NCBI GenBank assembly: GCA_017411305.1
Contig: JAFQQI010000107.1
Coordinates: forward strand, 372,001-436,000
Direction of reading: 5' to 3'
Source: Lachnospiraceae bacterium
GTDB taxonomy: Bacteria > Bacillota > Clostridia > Lachnospirales > Lachnospiraceae
DNA: 64,000 nucleotides
Each line of letters begins with the position of its first letter. The stretch's first letter is position 1. The translations under genes and the position numbers were made by a program. This document shows, piece by piece, positions 7,369 to 17,106 of this stretch. The notes beneath the pieces were generated by a model. That model worked only from the letters and a program-made list of their open reading frames with translations. It searched no databases and was not told where the DNA came from.

Positions 7369-10300
7369 TAATCATCTAACTCCTTATCAATCAGATTTAC
7401 GCTTACCAGTGCCGAGACACCTTTTTCCTGCATGGTAATACCATATAGTCTGTCCACCTGTTCCATGGTTCCTCTTCTGTGTGTAATGACAATAAACTGG
7501 GTATACTTGGTAAGCTTATGTAAATATCTTGCAAATCTGGAAACGTTACTTTCATCCAGTGCTGCTTCAATTTCGTCCAGAAGACAAAATGGAGAAGGTT
7601 TCAGATTTTGGATTGCAAACAATAATGCAATTGCAGTAAGCGCTTTCTCTCCTCCGGATAACTGCATCATATTCTGTAGTTTCTTTCCGGGTGGCTGCGC
7701 AATAATCTTTATGCCGGCTTCCAAAATATCTTCATCTTCCATCAGTTCAAGCGTACCTTTACCGCCACCGAACATTTCCTTAAATACTTTATCAAATTCT
7801 TTGCTGATTTCGGCAAATTTTTCATGGAACTGCTTTCTCATGGCAGCATCAAGTTCTTCAATAATTCCTTCTAAGGTTTTTTCTGCCTCAACTAAATCGT
7901 CATGCTGGGTCTTAAGGAAGCTGTATCGTTCCATCAGATTTTTATAATCTTCAATCGCATTTACATTAACATCGCCCAACTTCTTTATCTGATCCTTTAA
8001 GGCAGAGATTTCCTTCTTCATTGCAGATAAATCCGTCATTTCTTCATCACGAAGACTAGTTGCGTCTGATAAAGTAATTTCGTATTCATCCCACATATAA
8101 TTAATCTGATTTTCCAGCATTTCCTGGAATTTTTCTCTTTGCGCGTTCAATCTGTATACTTCTTTATCAAGACCGGTCATGCGTTCTGCAAGCGACTCTC
8201 TGTCAGTGAAGAAATTCTTCTGCTTTGCCGTAAGTTCTTCCTTCTTGGCAATGTCATCCTTCAACTTAAGCTCGGTATCTCCTTGCGTAGTATGAGATGC
8301 AACAATGGTCTGTTCAATTTCCGTAATATTATTTTCTTTATTTACAATATCTTCACGGCATTTTAAAAGACCTTCATCGATTTCAGCCATTTCAGAAGCA
8401 AAACGTGAGATTTCACCATTAATTCGGTCTACATTTTGCTGATGGAAACCTTGTTGCTGTAGCATTTTCTCTACTTCTACATCCCAGGAAGCCACATGCG
8501 CGGATTGCTCAGATTCTTCCTGACGCTTTTCTTCCAGCTGTGCCTGAAACTCCTTAATCTGAATTTCCACTTGTTTTTCTAATTCTTCGGAATCAGAAAG
8601 TTCTTTTTGTATGGATTCTTTATTCAGACGGATTTCCTGTATCTGGTTTTCGATTTCACGTTCCTCAGCTTTCAGTTCCATGGAACCTTCAGATGCTTCT
8701 TCCTTACGTTCCTGTGCTTTTATTACATTCAGACGTGCAGTATTTTGTTCAATAAATTTATTCTGCAATGCAGCTTTATCATCTTCGATTGCAATACGAA
8801 GCTTGTTTCTTCTTTCTTTGGTAGCTGCAATCTCTTCTAAGAGAGCATCAATTTCCTTCAGTGAATTTTTGACCTTCGCTTCAAGCTCTTCCATTTCTCT
8901 TCTTCGCCCGAGAAGATTACTGTTATTCTTGAACGCGCCACCGCTTATCGCACCGCCCGGAACTAAAAGTTCACCTTCAATGGTAACCATACGGATACCA
9001 TACTCAAATTTTCTGGCTATTTTAACTGCATTATCAACATGATCAACAACAACAATTCTTCCCAGCATTGCTTTTGCGACATTTTGATACTTTTTATCTA
9101 TATGCACCAGCTCATCAGCCATACCGATAACTCCTTTTTCTTTTAGGGCTTCCGGATTTTTGAACTCCTGCGGATTGGTAATACTGGTAAGAGGCAGAAA
9201 GGTTGCTCGGCCGCCTTTGTTCTGCTTCAAAAAGGCTATCATTCTTTTTGCTGTTTCTTCATCATCCGTTACAATATTCTGGATATTACCGCCAAGTGCG
9301 GTTTCTATAGCAGTTTCATATTTCGGATCCACCTTAATGATATCAGCAACCACACCGATAATGCCTTTTTCTTTTTCTTTCTGCTCCATGACACGCTTAA
9401 CGCTGCCGCCATAGCCTTCGTATCGCTCTGTCAGATTGGACAGAGCTTCCAACTTAGATTTTTCCTGATGATACTTAACCTGTGTATCACGCAGCTTCTG
9501 ATCCTTAGAGGACAATTCTTCTTTCATTAAAGAAAGCTCTTCCTCTTTGGAAACCACGCCGTCATTCAGAATTCTGATTTCTTCGTTAATCTGCTCAAAT
9601 TCTTCCTGAAGCTTTTTCATGGTAGCTTCCTGCTGGGCTTCATCTGATTTAATACGAAGTAATCTGCTTGTCAGTTCTGCCTTACGGATATTAATCTGTT
9701 CCGTCATGGTATCATAACGTCCAAGCTTTGACTTAATCGTAGCTCTGGAATTTAAAGCATCAATTATAGTATTTTTACCGCTTTCGATATTATTGTTCAA
9801 TTCCTCGATTTTGTTTTGTACCGAAAGCAATAATTCTCTTGCCTGATTACGGCTGTTTTCGATTTCAGCTACCTGCTTATCAATTACATCCTTATCAGCT
9901 AAAATACCGTCCTTATCTCCTGCCTTTTCATCAATTTCCTTTTGAACTGCTGCTTTACGTGTCTTTAAATGTTCTTCATTACTCTTGGCAGATTTAATCT
10001 GTTCCTTAAGGACATTAATCTCTCCTTCAAGCTTACCGCGAAGCACACTGGTATCCGTAAGCATGCTTCTGCTCTGCTCAATGGTTTCATCCAGCATCTC
10101 AATCTGACCCTGGATTTGTTCATATTCTTCCTTTATTTTTTCATAACGTGCAGTTGTCGTCTCTAAATCTTCACTGGCAATTGCATACTTTTCATCTGCA
10201 GCCTTCAGTTGTTCCTGTAATCTTATATTTTCAAGCAAAAACACATTTACATCCAGTGTTTTTAGTGCTTCTTTCTTTTTCAAATAAACTTTGGCAGTTT

Positions 10301-10928
10301 CAGATTGCTTTTCTAAGGGACCGATTTGTTTCTCTAATTCGGACAAAATATCACTGACACGAATCAGATTCTGTTTTTCATCCTCAAGTTTCTTCTGAGC
10401 TGCTACCTTTCGTTTTTTGAATTTTACAATACCTGCAGCTTCATCAAAAAGTTCACGGCGTTCTTCCGGTTTACCGCTTAAGATTTTGTCAATTTGTCCC
10501 TGTCCGATGATGGAATAACCTTCTTTACCGATACCGGTATCATAGAATAATTCATTGACATCCTTTAAACGGCAAACCGTACCGTTTAAAAGATATTCAC
10601 TCTCGCCGGAACGATAAATTCTTCGTGCTACCGTTACCTCATCATAGTCAATGGCAAGTTGATGGTCGGAGTTATCCAGTGTAATGGCAACATAAGCATA
10701 CCCAAGAGGTTTACGAAGTTCTGTGCCGGAAAAGATAACATCCTGCATGGAAGAACCACGAAGCTGTTTGATTCTTTGTTCACCAAGAACCCAGCGGACT
10801 GCGTCTGCAACATTACTTTTCCCGCTTCCGTTGGGACCTACAATACCTGTAATTCCATTGTGAAATTTAAATACGATTTTATTTGCAAAGGATTTAAATC
10901 CATGGATTTCAATACTTTTAAGATACAT
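7368..10928 (-). CDS. smc: Chromosome condensation and segregation protein SMC
   Basis: The 1186-residue ATPase forms the core of the bacterial condensin with ScpA and ScpB. Walker A (GPNGSGKSN, residues 32-40) and the [15 protein letters not shown] region are at the N-terminus. Two long coiled coils flank a hinge at about 500-680 ([26 protein letters not shown]). The C-terminal head has the signature [16 protein letters not shown] and Walker [14 protein letters not shown]. Length and motifs are complete. It is followed directly by ftsY and preceded by rnc with a 7-base gap. Confidence 0.97.
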   Translation of the reverse strand: MYLKSIEIHGFKSFANKIVFKFHNGITGIVGPNGSGKSNVADAVRWVLGEQRIKQLRGSSMQDVIFSGTELRKPLGYAYVAITLDNSDHQLAIDYDEVTVARRIYRSGESEYLLNGTVCRLKDVNELFYDTGIGKEGYSIIGQGQIDKILSGKPEERRELFDEAAGIVKFKKRKVAAQKKLEDEKQNLIRVSDILSELEKQIGPLEKQSETAKVYLKKKEALKTLDVNVFLLENIRLQEQLKAADEKYAIASEDLETTTARYEKIKEEYEQIQGQIEMLDETIEQSRSMLTDTSVLRGKLEGEINVLKEQIKSAKSNEEHLKTRKAAVQKEIDEKAGDKDGILADKDVIDKQVAEIENSRNQARELLLSVQNKIEELNNNIESGKNTIIDALNSRATIKSKLGRYDTMTEQINIRKAELTSRLLRIKSDEAQQEATMKKLQEEFEQINEEIRILNDGVVSKEEELSLMKEELSSKDQKLRDTQVKYHQEKSKLEALSNLTERYEGYGGSVKRVMEQKEKEKGIIGVVADIIKVDPKYETAIETALGGNIQNIVTDDEETAKRMIAFLKQNKGGRATFLPLTSITNPQEFKNPEALKEKGVIGMADELVHIDKKYQNVAKAMLGRIVVVDHVDNAVKIARKFEYGIRMVTIEGELLVPGGAISGGAFKNNSNLLGRRREMEELEAKVKNSLKEIDALLEEIAATKERRNKLRIAIEDDKAALQNKFIEQNTARLNVIKAQERKEEASEGSMELKAEEREIENQIQEIRLNKESIQKELSDSEELEKQVEIQIKEFQAQLEEKRQEESEQSAHVASWDVEVEKMLQQQGFHQQNVDRINGEISRFASEMAEIDEGLLKCREDIVNKENNITEIEQTIVASHTTQGDTELKLKDDIAKKEELTAKQKNFFTDRESLAERMTGLDKEVYRLNAQREKFQEMLENQINYMWDEYEITLSDATSLRDEEMTDLSAMKKEISALKDQIKKLGDVNVNAIEDYKNLMERYSFLKTQHDDLVEAEKTLEGIIEELDAAMRKQFHEKFAEISKEFDKVFKEMFGGGKGTLELMEDEDILEAGIKIIAQPPGKKLQNMMQLSGGEKALTAIALLFAIQNLKPSPFCLLDEIEAALDESNVSRFARYLHKLTKYTQFIVITHRRGTMEQVDRLYGITMQEKGVSALVSVNLIDKELDD

Positions 10929-10935
10929 AAAATAA

Positions 10936-11622
10936 CTACTTCTCCCATTTCATCAGTGCTTCGTAAGCAGCATTCTGCTCTGCTGATTTTTTGTTTCTTC
11001 CACACCCTTTGGTAAAAGGTGTTCCGTCAATACATGCCTCTACCGTAAACTGTTTATCATGATCCGGTCCTGTTTCTTCAATCAAATGATAAGTTAATTC
11101 TTTACCCAGCTTTTGTATTTTTTCCTGTAAAATTGTCTTACTGTCATAAAATAATTGTTTATTCTCCAAATCAGATAAAATAAATTTCAGTACAAAATTC
11201 TCGGCAGCTTCAAATCCACCGTCAAGAAATAATGCTCCGATAATTGCTTCCATTACATCTGAAATAATTGACTCTCTCATTCTTCCGCCGGTTGCATCTT
11301 CCCCCTTGCCAAGCAGAAGATATTTTCCAAGTTCAATATCTCTTGCACAGTAAGCAAGGGCAAGTTCACATACCATGGATGAACGCAGCTTTGTCATTTG
11401 ACCTTCCGACATCTCAGGATTTTCCATAAAAAAGAATTTACTGGATATTAGTTCAAGCACTGCATCCCCCAGAAATTCCAAACGTTCATAATTTTTTAGT
11501 TTATTAATTCTTTGTTCATTCGAAAACGAGCTGTGAGTTACGGCTTGTTTTAAAAGTGCTTTGTCTTGAAAGCAATAACCGATTTTTTCTTCCAACTGTT
11601 TCAAATCGCCAAATTCCGGCAT
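10936..11622 (-). CDS. rnc: Ribonuclease III
   Basis: The enzyme cleaves double-stranded RNA, including rRNA precursors. It carries the RNase III signature ERLEFLGDAVLELI (about 44-57), the second acidic site (SDVMEAIIGALFLDGG), and a C-terminal dsRNA-binding domain (KTILQEKIQKLGKELTYHLIEETGPDH to AEQNAAYEALMKWEK). The 228 residues match the family. AGGAGGGCG precedes the ATG. Only 14 bases separate the start codon from the acpP terminator, so expression probably depends on read-through or a promoter inside acpP. Confidence 0.96.
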   Translation of the reverse strand: MPEFGDLKQLEEKIGYCFQDKALLKQAVTHSSFSNEQRINKLKNYERLEFLGDAVLELISSKFFFMENPEMSEGQMTKLRSSMVCELALAYCARDIELGKYLLLGKGEDATGGRMRESIISDVMEAIIGALFLDGGFEAAENFVLKFILSDLENKQLFYDSKTILQEKIQKLGKELTYHLIEETGPDHDKQFTVEACIDGTPFTKGCGRNKKSAEQNAAYEALMKWEK

Positions 11623-11636
11623 AACGCCCTCCTAAG

Positions 11637-11665
11637 TGAAAAAGCCCTTATCATAAGGGCTTTTC
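11637..11665 (-). terminator. Hairpin terminator between acpP and rnc
   Basis: AAAAGCCCTTA and TAAGGGCTTTT (11639-11649 and 11654-11664) form a perfect 11-bp stem with a 4-base loop, followed on the minus strand by a T run (GGGCTTTTTCAC). It lies only 2 bases past the acpP stop. Confidence 0.85.
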
Positions 11666-11666
11666 A

Positions 11667-11897
11667 TTAATTAATAGCATTTTTAATTAAGTTAACCGCT
11701 TCTTCCACTGTTGTGATGCTTTCAGCATCTTCAGCAGGGATTTCGATATCGAACTCTTCCTCTATTCCCATAATAATCTGAAAAACATCCAAGGAATCTG
11801 CTCCTAAATCATCTACAAATGTAGTCTCCATTGAAATCTCATCAGGATCAACGTTTAATACGTCTGCAATTACTTTTTTTAATTTTTCAAATTCCAT
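11667..11897 (-). CDS. acpP: Acyl carrier protein
   Basis: The 76-residue acidic protein contains DLGADSLDVFQIIMGIEEEF; the Ser of DSL (about residue 36) receives the 4'-phosphopantetheine arm that carries growing fatty acids. It follows plsX with a 15-base gap, so fatty-acid and phospholipid genes are co-transcribed. The start is preceded by AAAGGAATG. A strong terminator follows at once. Confidence 0.96.
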   Translation of the reverse strand: MEFEKLKKVIADVLNVDPDEISMETTFVDDLGADSLDVFQIIMGIEEEFDIEIPAEDAESITTVEEAVNLIKNAIN

Positions 11898-11912
11898 TGT
11901 TACATTCCTTTC

Positions 11913-12926
11913 TTACTTTTCTTCCATAGTAATTTTTTCTTTTATTTTTTCATTAATATTCTGTTCTGTAAATGTAATACACTGCAGAATAGAATTCTTA
12001 ATTTCTACTGATTTGGAACTGCCGTGTGTCTTAACAACAAGTCCGTTAAGTCCAAGCATCGGGGCACCACCATATTGCTCTAAGTCAAATGCTTTTAAAG
12101 TTTCCTTTAAGGCAGGTTTAACAAGAAGTGCACCAATTTTACTGCGAAGGGAGGTCATCATACCTTGCTTTACCATCTTAATCAATGTTCCGCCAACACC
12201 TTCGTACAGCTTTAAGATTACATTTCCCACAAAGGCTTCACACACAATGACATCTGCATATCCTGTAGGAATATCTCTCGCTTCAATGCTTCCGATAAAA
12301 TTAATATCGGGGCAATTCTTTAGTAAAGGAAAGGTTTCCTTTACCAGTGCATTTCCTTTTTCTTCTTCAGCACCATTATTTACAATGGCAACTCTCGGAT
12401 TCTTAATACCGACTACATGCTCCATATATACTGAGCCCATTTTGGCAAACTGTATTAAATGGGAAGGTCTTGCATCCACATTGGCACCACAGTCAATCAG
12501 AAGTGCACAACCTTTTTCTGTAGGGATTAGCGGTGCAAGGGGTGGACGTTCTACGCCTTTAATTCTTCCGACAATTACTTGTCCTCCTACCAATGTAGCA
12601 CCGGTACTGCCGGCAGAAACATAAGCATCACAGATGCCTTCTTTTACCAGGTTCATTGCCTTCACAATAGATGAATCTTTTTTGCGTCGAATTGCCATAA
12701 CAGGAGGTTCTGCAGTTTCAATTACTTCTGTTGCGTTTACAACCTCAACCTGTTCATTGTTGTATGTATATGCTGAAAGTTCTTTACGGACGATTTCTTC
12801 CTGTCCCACCAAAAAAACTTTCACATTGGTATTTTCATTTACAGCCGCAATGGCACCTTTCACAATTTCGGTGGGTGCATTGTCTCCGCCCATAGCATCA
12901 ACTGCAACTTTTACAAATTCCGCCAT
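11913..12926 (-). CDS. plsX: Phosphate acyltransferase PlsX
   Basis: PlsX makes acyl-phosphate from acyl-ACP for phosphatidic acid synthesis with PlsY and PlsC. The N-terminus KVAVDAMGGDNAPTEIVKGA is diagnostic. DAYVSAGSTGATLVGG (about 101-116), APLIPTEKGCALLIDCGANVDARP and YADVIVCEAFVGNVILK are further family blocks. At 337 residues it is full length. It heads the plsX-acpP unit, with AGGTAATC before the ATG and a promoter upstream. Confidence 0.95.
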   Translation of the reverse strand: MAEFVKVAVDAMGGDNAPTEIVKGAIAAVNENTNVKVFLVGQEEIVRKELSAYTYNNEQVEVVNATEVIETAEPPVMAIRRKKDSSIVKAMNLVKEGICDAYVSAGSTGATLVGGQVIVGRIKGVERPPLAPLIPTEKGCALLIDCGANVDARPSHLIQFAKMGSVYMEHVVGIKNPRVAIVNNGAEEEKGNALVKETFPLLKNCPDINFIGSIEARDIPTGYADVIVCEAFVGNVILKLYEGVGGTLIKMVKQGMMTSLRSKIGALLVKPALKETLKAFDLEQYGGAPMLGLNGLVVKTHGSSKSVEIKNSILQCITFTEQNINEKIKEKITMEEK

Positions 12927-12956
12927 AAGATTACCTCCGTCTTACATACCTATTTT

Positions 12957-12985
12957 ACTATACTAAACCATATTATAAAAATCAA
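12957..12985 (-). promoter_or_regulatory. Promoter of plsX-acpP
   Basis: TTGATT (12980-12985) and TATAGT (12957-12962) are 17 bases apart on the minus strand, about 30 bases before the plsX start. Confidence 0.55.
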
Positions 12986-13044
12986 GACTAAAATTTGCGG
13001 AATGCATAAAACAAAGACACATTTTTTTAGTATGCAAACAATGC

Positions 13045-13075
13045 AAAAAGACACTCCGTAATCGGACTGTCTTTT
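13045..13075 (-). terminator. Intrinsic terminator of the transglutaminase-like lipoprotein gene
   Basis: AAAAGACACTCCG and CGGACTGTCTTTT (13046-13058 and 13063-13075) pair with one internal mismatch around a 4-base loop. A T run follows on the minus strand. It is 14 bases past the stop codon. Confidence 0.75.
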
Positions 13076-13088
13076 GCCGTTTTATTAC

Positions 13089-15557
13089 TTATTGTTCTAT
13101 CAGGTTGATAACACCCATCCAGTAAAATCCATTTAAGTTAATTCCTGCCTGATTTGCTGTTTCTTGAGCAATAGAGTAAAAGGCTTCGTCATCAATATCG
13201 TAATTGGTTCGAAGCACTGCACTTCCTTCACTCTGTAAAAGTTCAGCAAGTTCTGCTGCAATGGCATCCTCTTCAAAGAATCTGTCTGTTGCATGATAAT
13301 GCTCAAGTTCATCGGTTCCTGCCGCATAGTCATAAAGATTTCCATCAATTGCAAAGCTGTCGTTCTCTACCAATGTTCCTGATGCTGCTGCATCAGACAA
13401 GTTAAGGAGTGCATTTTGAATCATTTCGTTGTCATTGTTGGTGGAATCTACAATATACCAATTACCATCCAGCTTCACCTTATTCCAAGCATGCGGTACA
13501 CTACCGTCAAGGTATCCGGTAACAACAATACTTTCTAAACCTGCCGCATCTGCAAGAAGTTTAAATGCTGCAGAATAGCTGGCGCAAACACCTACACCAT
13601 CCACGAGAATTCCGTAAGCGGTAAAAGAATCATAAAAATCTTCATCAACTTGGGTAAAGGAATACTTTTCGGCATTTTCCAGTGCATCATTATCATAGTA
13701 GGCGTTTTCGCAAAGATAAGTATTGATGGCAAGTCCTTTTTCTTCCTCGCTCATATCATCGGTAATAATTTCGTCTACGATTTCTTCTACCTTTGCTTCA
13801 ATAGCTGCCTGCTTCTCAGCAGTGGTATTTTTATCAAAATCATATTCTACATACAGAATTCTCTGCTCCGGGTCAATGCTTCCGCCCTGAACACCAAGTA
13901 CCAGCGGGTTTTGATACTGTGCTTCAAAGAAGGCATCAACAACCTGCTGTGTATCTGCCGCTTCCGGAAAGTCAGAAAGATAAATTGCATCCTCTGTTTC
14001 CAACATATGAAGCGCAATATATTCACTCATAGCTGAATTAGCTGTCACTTCAATTTCCAGTAATTCTTCTGTTTCTTTTTTCGGAGTTTCATCTGTTTTA
14101 GAGCTTTCCTCTACCGGCTTTTCATCAGTTTCCTTTACCGGTTCCTCCTTGGCAGGTGCACCTTCTTCTACTTCCAGAGAAGGAGCTACGTTACCGCCCT
14201 TGTTCATCAATTTTTCCTGTCTGGTCTGAATTTCAGCCATATCCGTTTCCAATGTATCCCAGTTTACTAAATATACGGAAAATTCATCTTCAAAAGGAGT
14301 CTGAATCCCTTTTGCTTTAATTTTAAAGCCGTCAAAGGATTCCTCTTTTACAATGTTATCAAAATCGTAAGAAATTACCTTCTGCGCTGTGCTTCCGTCA
14401 CACATGGTAATACTGATAGTTGCCGGTAAATCAAGAGTTCCTTCTATATCAAAGATAAATTCTTCATTGGTATGTCTTGCACGTTCATAAGGAAGCATGT
14501 GCGCCAGATCTTTTGCACTTAACGTATTACTCATAGCAGAACAGCCTTCACTGTTATATGCAACAATACCAAAGTATTCACCATAATACTCATCATATGC
14601 GATATCATCTAATTCAATATCTGCAAGGAAGTCTCCGTTTTCTTCAATCCAAGCTCTGTCATCATCGGAAGTATAATATTGTACAAAGCGTTCATTTAAT
14701 GTCAGAATGCTCTCTTCGAACTCATGAGCTTCTACATCACTTGTCCATTCCGTTCCCTTGACATCAGCAAATACATCATTGTATTCCCAATAACCGGTTT
14801 CATCCTTATTAATCATAAACAAAAGATATCCTTCTGCACCGGGAACTTCTTTCCATGTAAATTTTGCATAGCCGTCATCTGTCTGTGAAAATGTAAGCTG
14901 GGGAGCCGTTGCAATTTCATGATTTATTTTTATCACTGTAATAACAGGGGTCTCTAAGGATTCACCTGTCTGCAAATCCACATAGGATGCCATATAATAC
15001 TGTGAAAGGGTTCCCCAAGCAGGTTCTTCATTTTCATTCAAGTAATTTCCGCTTAAATGACTTAAATCAATTTCAGTGGAATACATTTCATTAATTCCGT
15101 AGTAAGGAGGTTCAATGGTAAGAATTCCTTCATCCATATTATAATCATATATTCCCACTTCTACAGGATATTGAAGCTCTGCATCCTGATAAAATACAAT
15201 TTGTTCATAAATACTTTCATCCAAATCCCAAGGATTAAAGCCGATTTCTAATTCAATAGAAGCTCCTCTGTCTACTTTAATCACGTTACCGTCAAATTCT
15301 CCCGCCTCTGCACCAGCATACTTTTTGCGAAGTGCATCTGCAAGGTCACTGTTTCCGGCTTCCTGAGTCTCTTCTTCTTTACTTTCTTCTGCCTCGGAGG
15401 TCTCATTCATTGCTGATTCTTCAGTAATTTCTTTTTCGTCTTCCTCTTCTACCACTGCAGTTTCTTCTGATTGAGCAGCCCCGCCGCAACCGGTAAGTAA
15501 CATAGATGCCGCAAGAACAGTTACAATTCCTTTTTTAAACAAATTCTTATATTTCAT
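13089..15557 (-). CDS. Lipoprotein with C-terminal transglutaminase-like domain
   Basis: I start at the ATG at 15557 (822 residues) because GAGGAGG lies just before it and the product then begins with a lipoprotein signal (KNLFKKGIVTVLAASMLLTGCGG, lipobox LTGC). An acidic linker follows. The middle has fibronectin-like segments (PQLTFSQTDDGYAKFTWKEVPGAEGYLLF), and residues about 490-520 form another Glu/Lys/Pro-rich linker. The last 200 residues resemble a transglutaminase/protease fold: Cys in DGVGVCASYSAAFKLL (about 657), His in VPHAWNKVKL (about 688) and Asp in WYIVDSTNND (about 703). Substrate is unknown. Its position after an ECF sigma/anti-sigma pair suggests that it could be the target of that system. 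Confidence 0.75.
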   Translation of the reverse strand: MKYKNLFKKGIVTVLAASMLLTGCGGAAQSEETAVVEEEDEKEITEESAMNETSEAEESKEEETQEAGNSDLADALRKKYAGAEAGEFDGNVIKVDRGASIELEIGFNPWDLDESIYEQIVFYQDAELQYPVEVGIYDYNMDEGILTIEPPYYGINEMYSTEIDLSHLSGNYLNENEEPAWGTLSQYYMASYVDLQTGESLETPVITVIKINHEIATAPQLTFSQTDDGYAKFTWKEVPGAEGYLLFMINKDETGYWEYNDVFADVKGTEWTSDVEAHEFEESILTLNERFVQYYTSDDDRAWIEENGDFLADIELDDIAYDEYYGEYFGIVAYNSEGCSAMSNTLSAKDLAHMLPYERARHTNEEFIFDIEGTLDLPATISITMCDGSTAQKVISYDFDNIVKEESFDGFKIKAKGIQTPFEDEFSVYLVNWDTLETDMAEIQTRQEKLMNKGGNVAPSLEVEEGAPAKEEPVKETDEKPVEESSKTDETPKKETEELLEIEVTANSAMSEYIALHMLETEDAIYLSDFPEAADTQQVVDAFFEAQYQNPLVLGVQGGSIDPEQRILYVEYDFDKNTTAEKQAAIEAKVEEIVDEIITDDMSEEEKGLAINTYLCENAYYDNDALENAEKYSFTQVDEDFYDSFTAYGILVDGVGVCASYSAAFKLLADAAGLESIVVTGYLDGSVPHAWNKVKLDGNWYIVDSTNNDNEMIQNALLNLSDAAASGTLVENDSFAIDGNLYDYAAGTDELEHYHATDRFFEEDAIAAELAELLQSEGSAVLRTNYDIDDEAFYSIAQETANQAGINLNGFYWMGVINLIEQ

Positions 15558-15593
15558 TTTTTCATCCTCCTCTGTTTTTGCCTTTCTACTATT

Positions 15594-15622
15594 AATACTT
15601 TGGAAAAGTATGAAAAGTTTCA
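15594..15622 (-). promoter_or_regulatory. Possible ECF-sigma promoter of the lipoprotein gene
   Basis: TGAAAC (15617-15622) on the minus strand resembles the AAC-type -35 of ECF sigma factors; AGTATT (15594-15599) lies 17 bases downstream. It is about 40 bases upstream of the lipoprotein start and just after the anti-sigma gene. The -10 is a weak match to known ECF sites (CGTA type), so this is tentative. Confidence 0.3.
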
Positions 15623-15642
15623 AACTGATAAAAATTTTTACA

Positions 15643-16287
15643 TTATTTTTTAACGAGCCTATATAGCTCATCAATAAATTCCCTCTGAGTTACCCCTTCA
15701 CCAATCAATTCATAGGTTTCACCATCTGTTTCATAAATCGCCTGATATCGAACCGGCTCTGTTTTCAGCACAGTTACATAAATAGGCTGTTCTCCGATAT
15801 AAGACCAGTTACTCTCAGCGATTTCCGGCAATTTACTTTTTTGTGTTTTTTCAAAGGTAATCATTCCGCCACTTTCTGTGAGCAAAACCTCTGTTTGGTT
15901 TTCTTCTGCTTCCTGCTCAGTACTAAAGACTGCACCTGCATTGGGCGAAATAGAAATTGCTACTCTGTTTGACACAAAATGTATTTCTCCATTTTTAAGC
16001 TCAATATCTTCATAGTATATACCATCTTCCATCTTGGTCGTAATAGGAGCACCTTTTGGAAGTATCAGGAAAAGACATAATGCAGCTGCGCAAAGAATAG
16101 CGGTTCCTGTTGCAAAACGAATCAGGCGATGTGACTGTGTTGTTTCTTTTTTGCATTCATTCTTCTTTTCTTCTTCCTTCATTTTGAGAATAACATCCTG
16201 TTTCCACGAATCGGGCGCATGTAATTCATCATATGCTGTCTTTATCATATCGCCGTTTTCTATATCCTTAATCATTTCTACAGCCAT
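15643..16287 (-). CDS. Putative anti-sigma factor (membrane-anchored)
   Basis: This 214-residue protein starts 2 bases after the ECF sigma gene. It has a cytoplasmic N-terminal part (1 to about 54), one membrane helix (RFATGTAILCAAALCLFLILP, about 57-77) and an extracellular domain ending NWSYIGEQPIYVTVLKTEPVRYQAIYETDGETYELIGEGVTQREFIDELY, which is like DUF4367 domains found on clostridial anti-sigma proteins. No zinc-binding HxxxCxxC motif is visible. Topology and operon position give the role; direct homology is weak. Confidence 0.65.
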   Translation of the reverse strand: MAVEMIKDIENGDMIKTAYDELHAPDSWKQDVILKMKEEEKKNECKKETTQSHRLIRFATGTAILCAAALCLFLILPKGAPITTKMEDGIYYEDIELKNGEIHFVSNRVAISISPNAGAVFSTEQEAEENQTEVLLTESGGMITFEKTQKSKLPEIAESNWSYIGEQPIYVTVLKTEPVRYQAIYETDGETYELIGEGVTQREFIDELYRLVKK

Positions 16288-16289
16288 CG

Positions 16290-16781
16290 TTATTCTCCTC
16301 CTTTCTCCAGTCGTTTTTTCAACTCCGTTCGTCCTCTGCTTAGCAGGGTTTTTACAGTATTTTCATTTTTGCCAAGAATTCCGGCAATTTCTTTGATGGA
16401 ATATTCTTCATAATAAAACAAATAAATAGGAAGTGAATAATTTGGAGAAAGAGACCTTACTTCCTCCAAAAGAGAATGTTCTTCTTCTGTATAAACCGCC
16501 TCTTCCGTATTCTCTTCAAACCCTTGTGTCCGTTTATTCCATGGACTTGTTACTATCGTTTTGGCGCAATTGGATGCCACCCGAATCAGCCATGCTTTCA
16601 AATGCTCTTCATCCTTAATTTTTTCTTGACTTCGTACAAGTCTCAAAAATGTTTCCTGAAATGCATCTTTGGCATCCTCATTATTACCTGTAATAGTCAT
16701 AATAATCCGATATACCATATCGGAATATTTTTCTACTACATATTCATAATCTATTGTAAATTTTTCTTCCGGCGAATTCAT
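16290..16781 (-). CDS. ECF RNA polymerase sigma factor (sigma-70 family)
   Basis: Region 2 is YVVEKYSDMVYRIIMTITGNNEDAKDAFQETFLRLVRS (about 15-52) and region 4 is LPIYLFYYEEYSIKEIAGILGKNENTVKTLLSRGRTELKKRL (about 114-155), with no region 3, as in ECF factors of the YlaC/SigW type. I use the ATG at 16781 (163 residues), which follows AGAGGAAAAT; an upstream in-frame ATG at 16802 lacks a site. It forms an operon with the anti-sigma gene. The promoter is of the housekeeping type, so I see no sign of autoregulation. Confidence 0.9.
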   Translation of the reverse strand: MNSPEEKFTIDYEYVVEKYSDMVYRIIMTITGNNEDAKDAFQETFLRLVRSQEKIKDEEHLKAWLIRVASNCAKTIVTSPWNKRTQGFEENTEEAVYTEEEHSLLEEVRSLSPNYSLPIYLFYYEEYSIKEIAGILGKNENTVKTLLSRGRTELKKRLEKGGE

Positions 16782-16817
16782 ATTTTCCTCTCTTATGTAC
16801 AACTCATTCTATGCCTT

Positions 16818-16846
16818 ATTATATGGATACCTTTCATAAAAAGCAA
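16818..16846 (-). promoter_or_regulatory. Promoter of the ECF sigma operon
   Basis: TTGCTT (16841-16846) and TATAAT (16818-16823) are 17 bases apart on the minus strand, about 37 bases before the start codon. Confidence 0.6.
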
Positions 16847-16872
16847 GTAAATAGAACATTATCTTTACAACC

Positions 16873-16906
16873 AAAAAAATAAGGACTTGAAAAAGTTCAA
16901 GTCCTT
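16873..16906 (-). terminator. Intrinsic terminator of yceD-rpmF
   Basis: AAGGACTTGAA and TTCAAGTCCTT (16881-16891 and 16896-16906) form a perfect 11-bp stem with a 4-base loop, followed on the minus strand by ATTTTTTT. It is about 19 bases past the rpmF stop. Confidence 0.9.
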
Positions 16907-16924
16907 TGCATTCATAAATATGAA

Positions 16925-17104
16925 TTAATCCTGAGCGATGATTTCTTTCTTGTTGTAAGAACCACAAGCCTTACATACTCTGTGAGGCATCATCAGGGCG
17001 CCGCATTTGCTGCACTTTACTAATGTAGGAGCACTCATCTTCCAGTTTGCTCTTCTCTTATCTCTTCTTGCTTTAGAAGATTTATTCTTAGGACAAATAG
17101 ACAT
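16925..17104 (-). CDS. rpmF: 50S ribosomal protein L32
   Basis: A 59-residue frame reads MSICPKNKSSKARRDKRRA, then the zinc-knuckle pairs CSKCG and CKACG. These are the features of zinc-binding L32. The start follows GGAGGTGTAACG. It lies directly after yceD, with 2 bases between the coding regions, which is the conserved yceD-rpmF pairing of many bacteria. Confidence 0.95.
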   Translation of the reverse strand: MSICPKNKSSKARRDKRRANWKMSAPTLVKCSKCGALMMPHRVCKACGSYNKKEIIAQD

Positions 17105-17106
17105 CG

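Noticed and set aside
12013..12624. Plus-strand frame of 203 codons opposite plsX
   Set aside because: Shadow frame; plsX is complete and conserved on the other strand.
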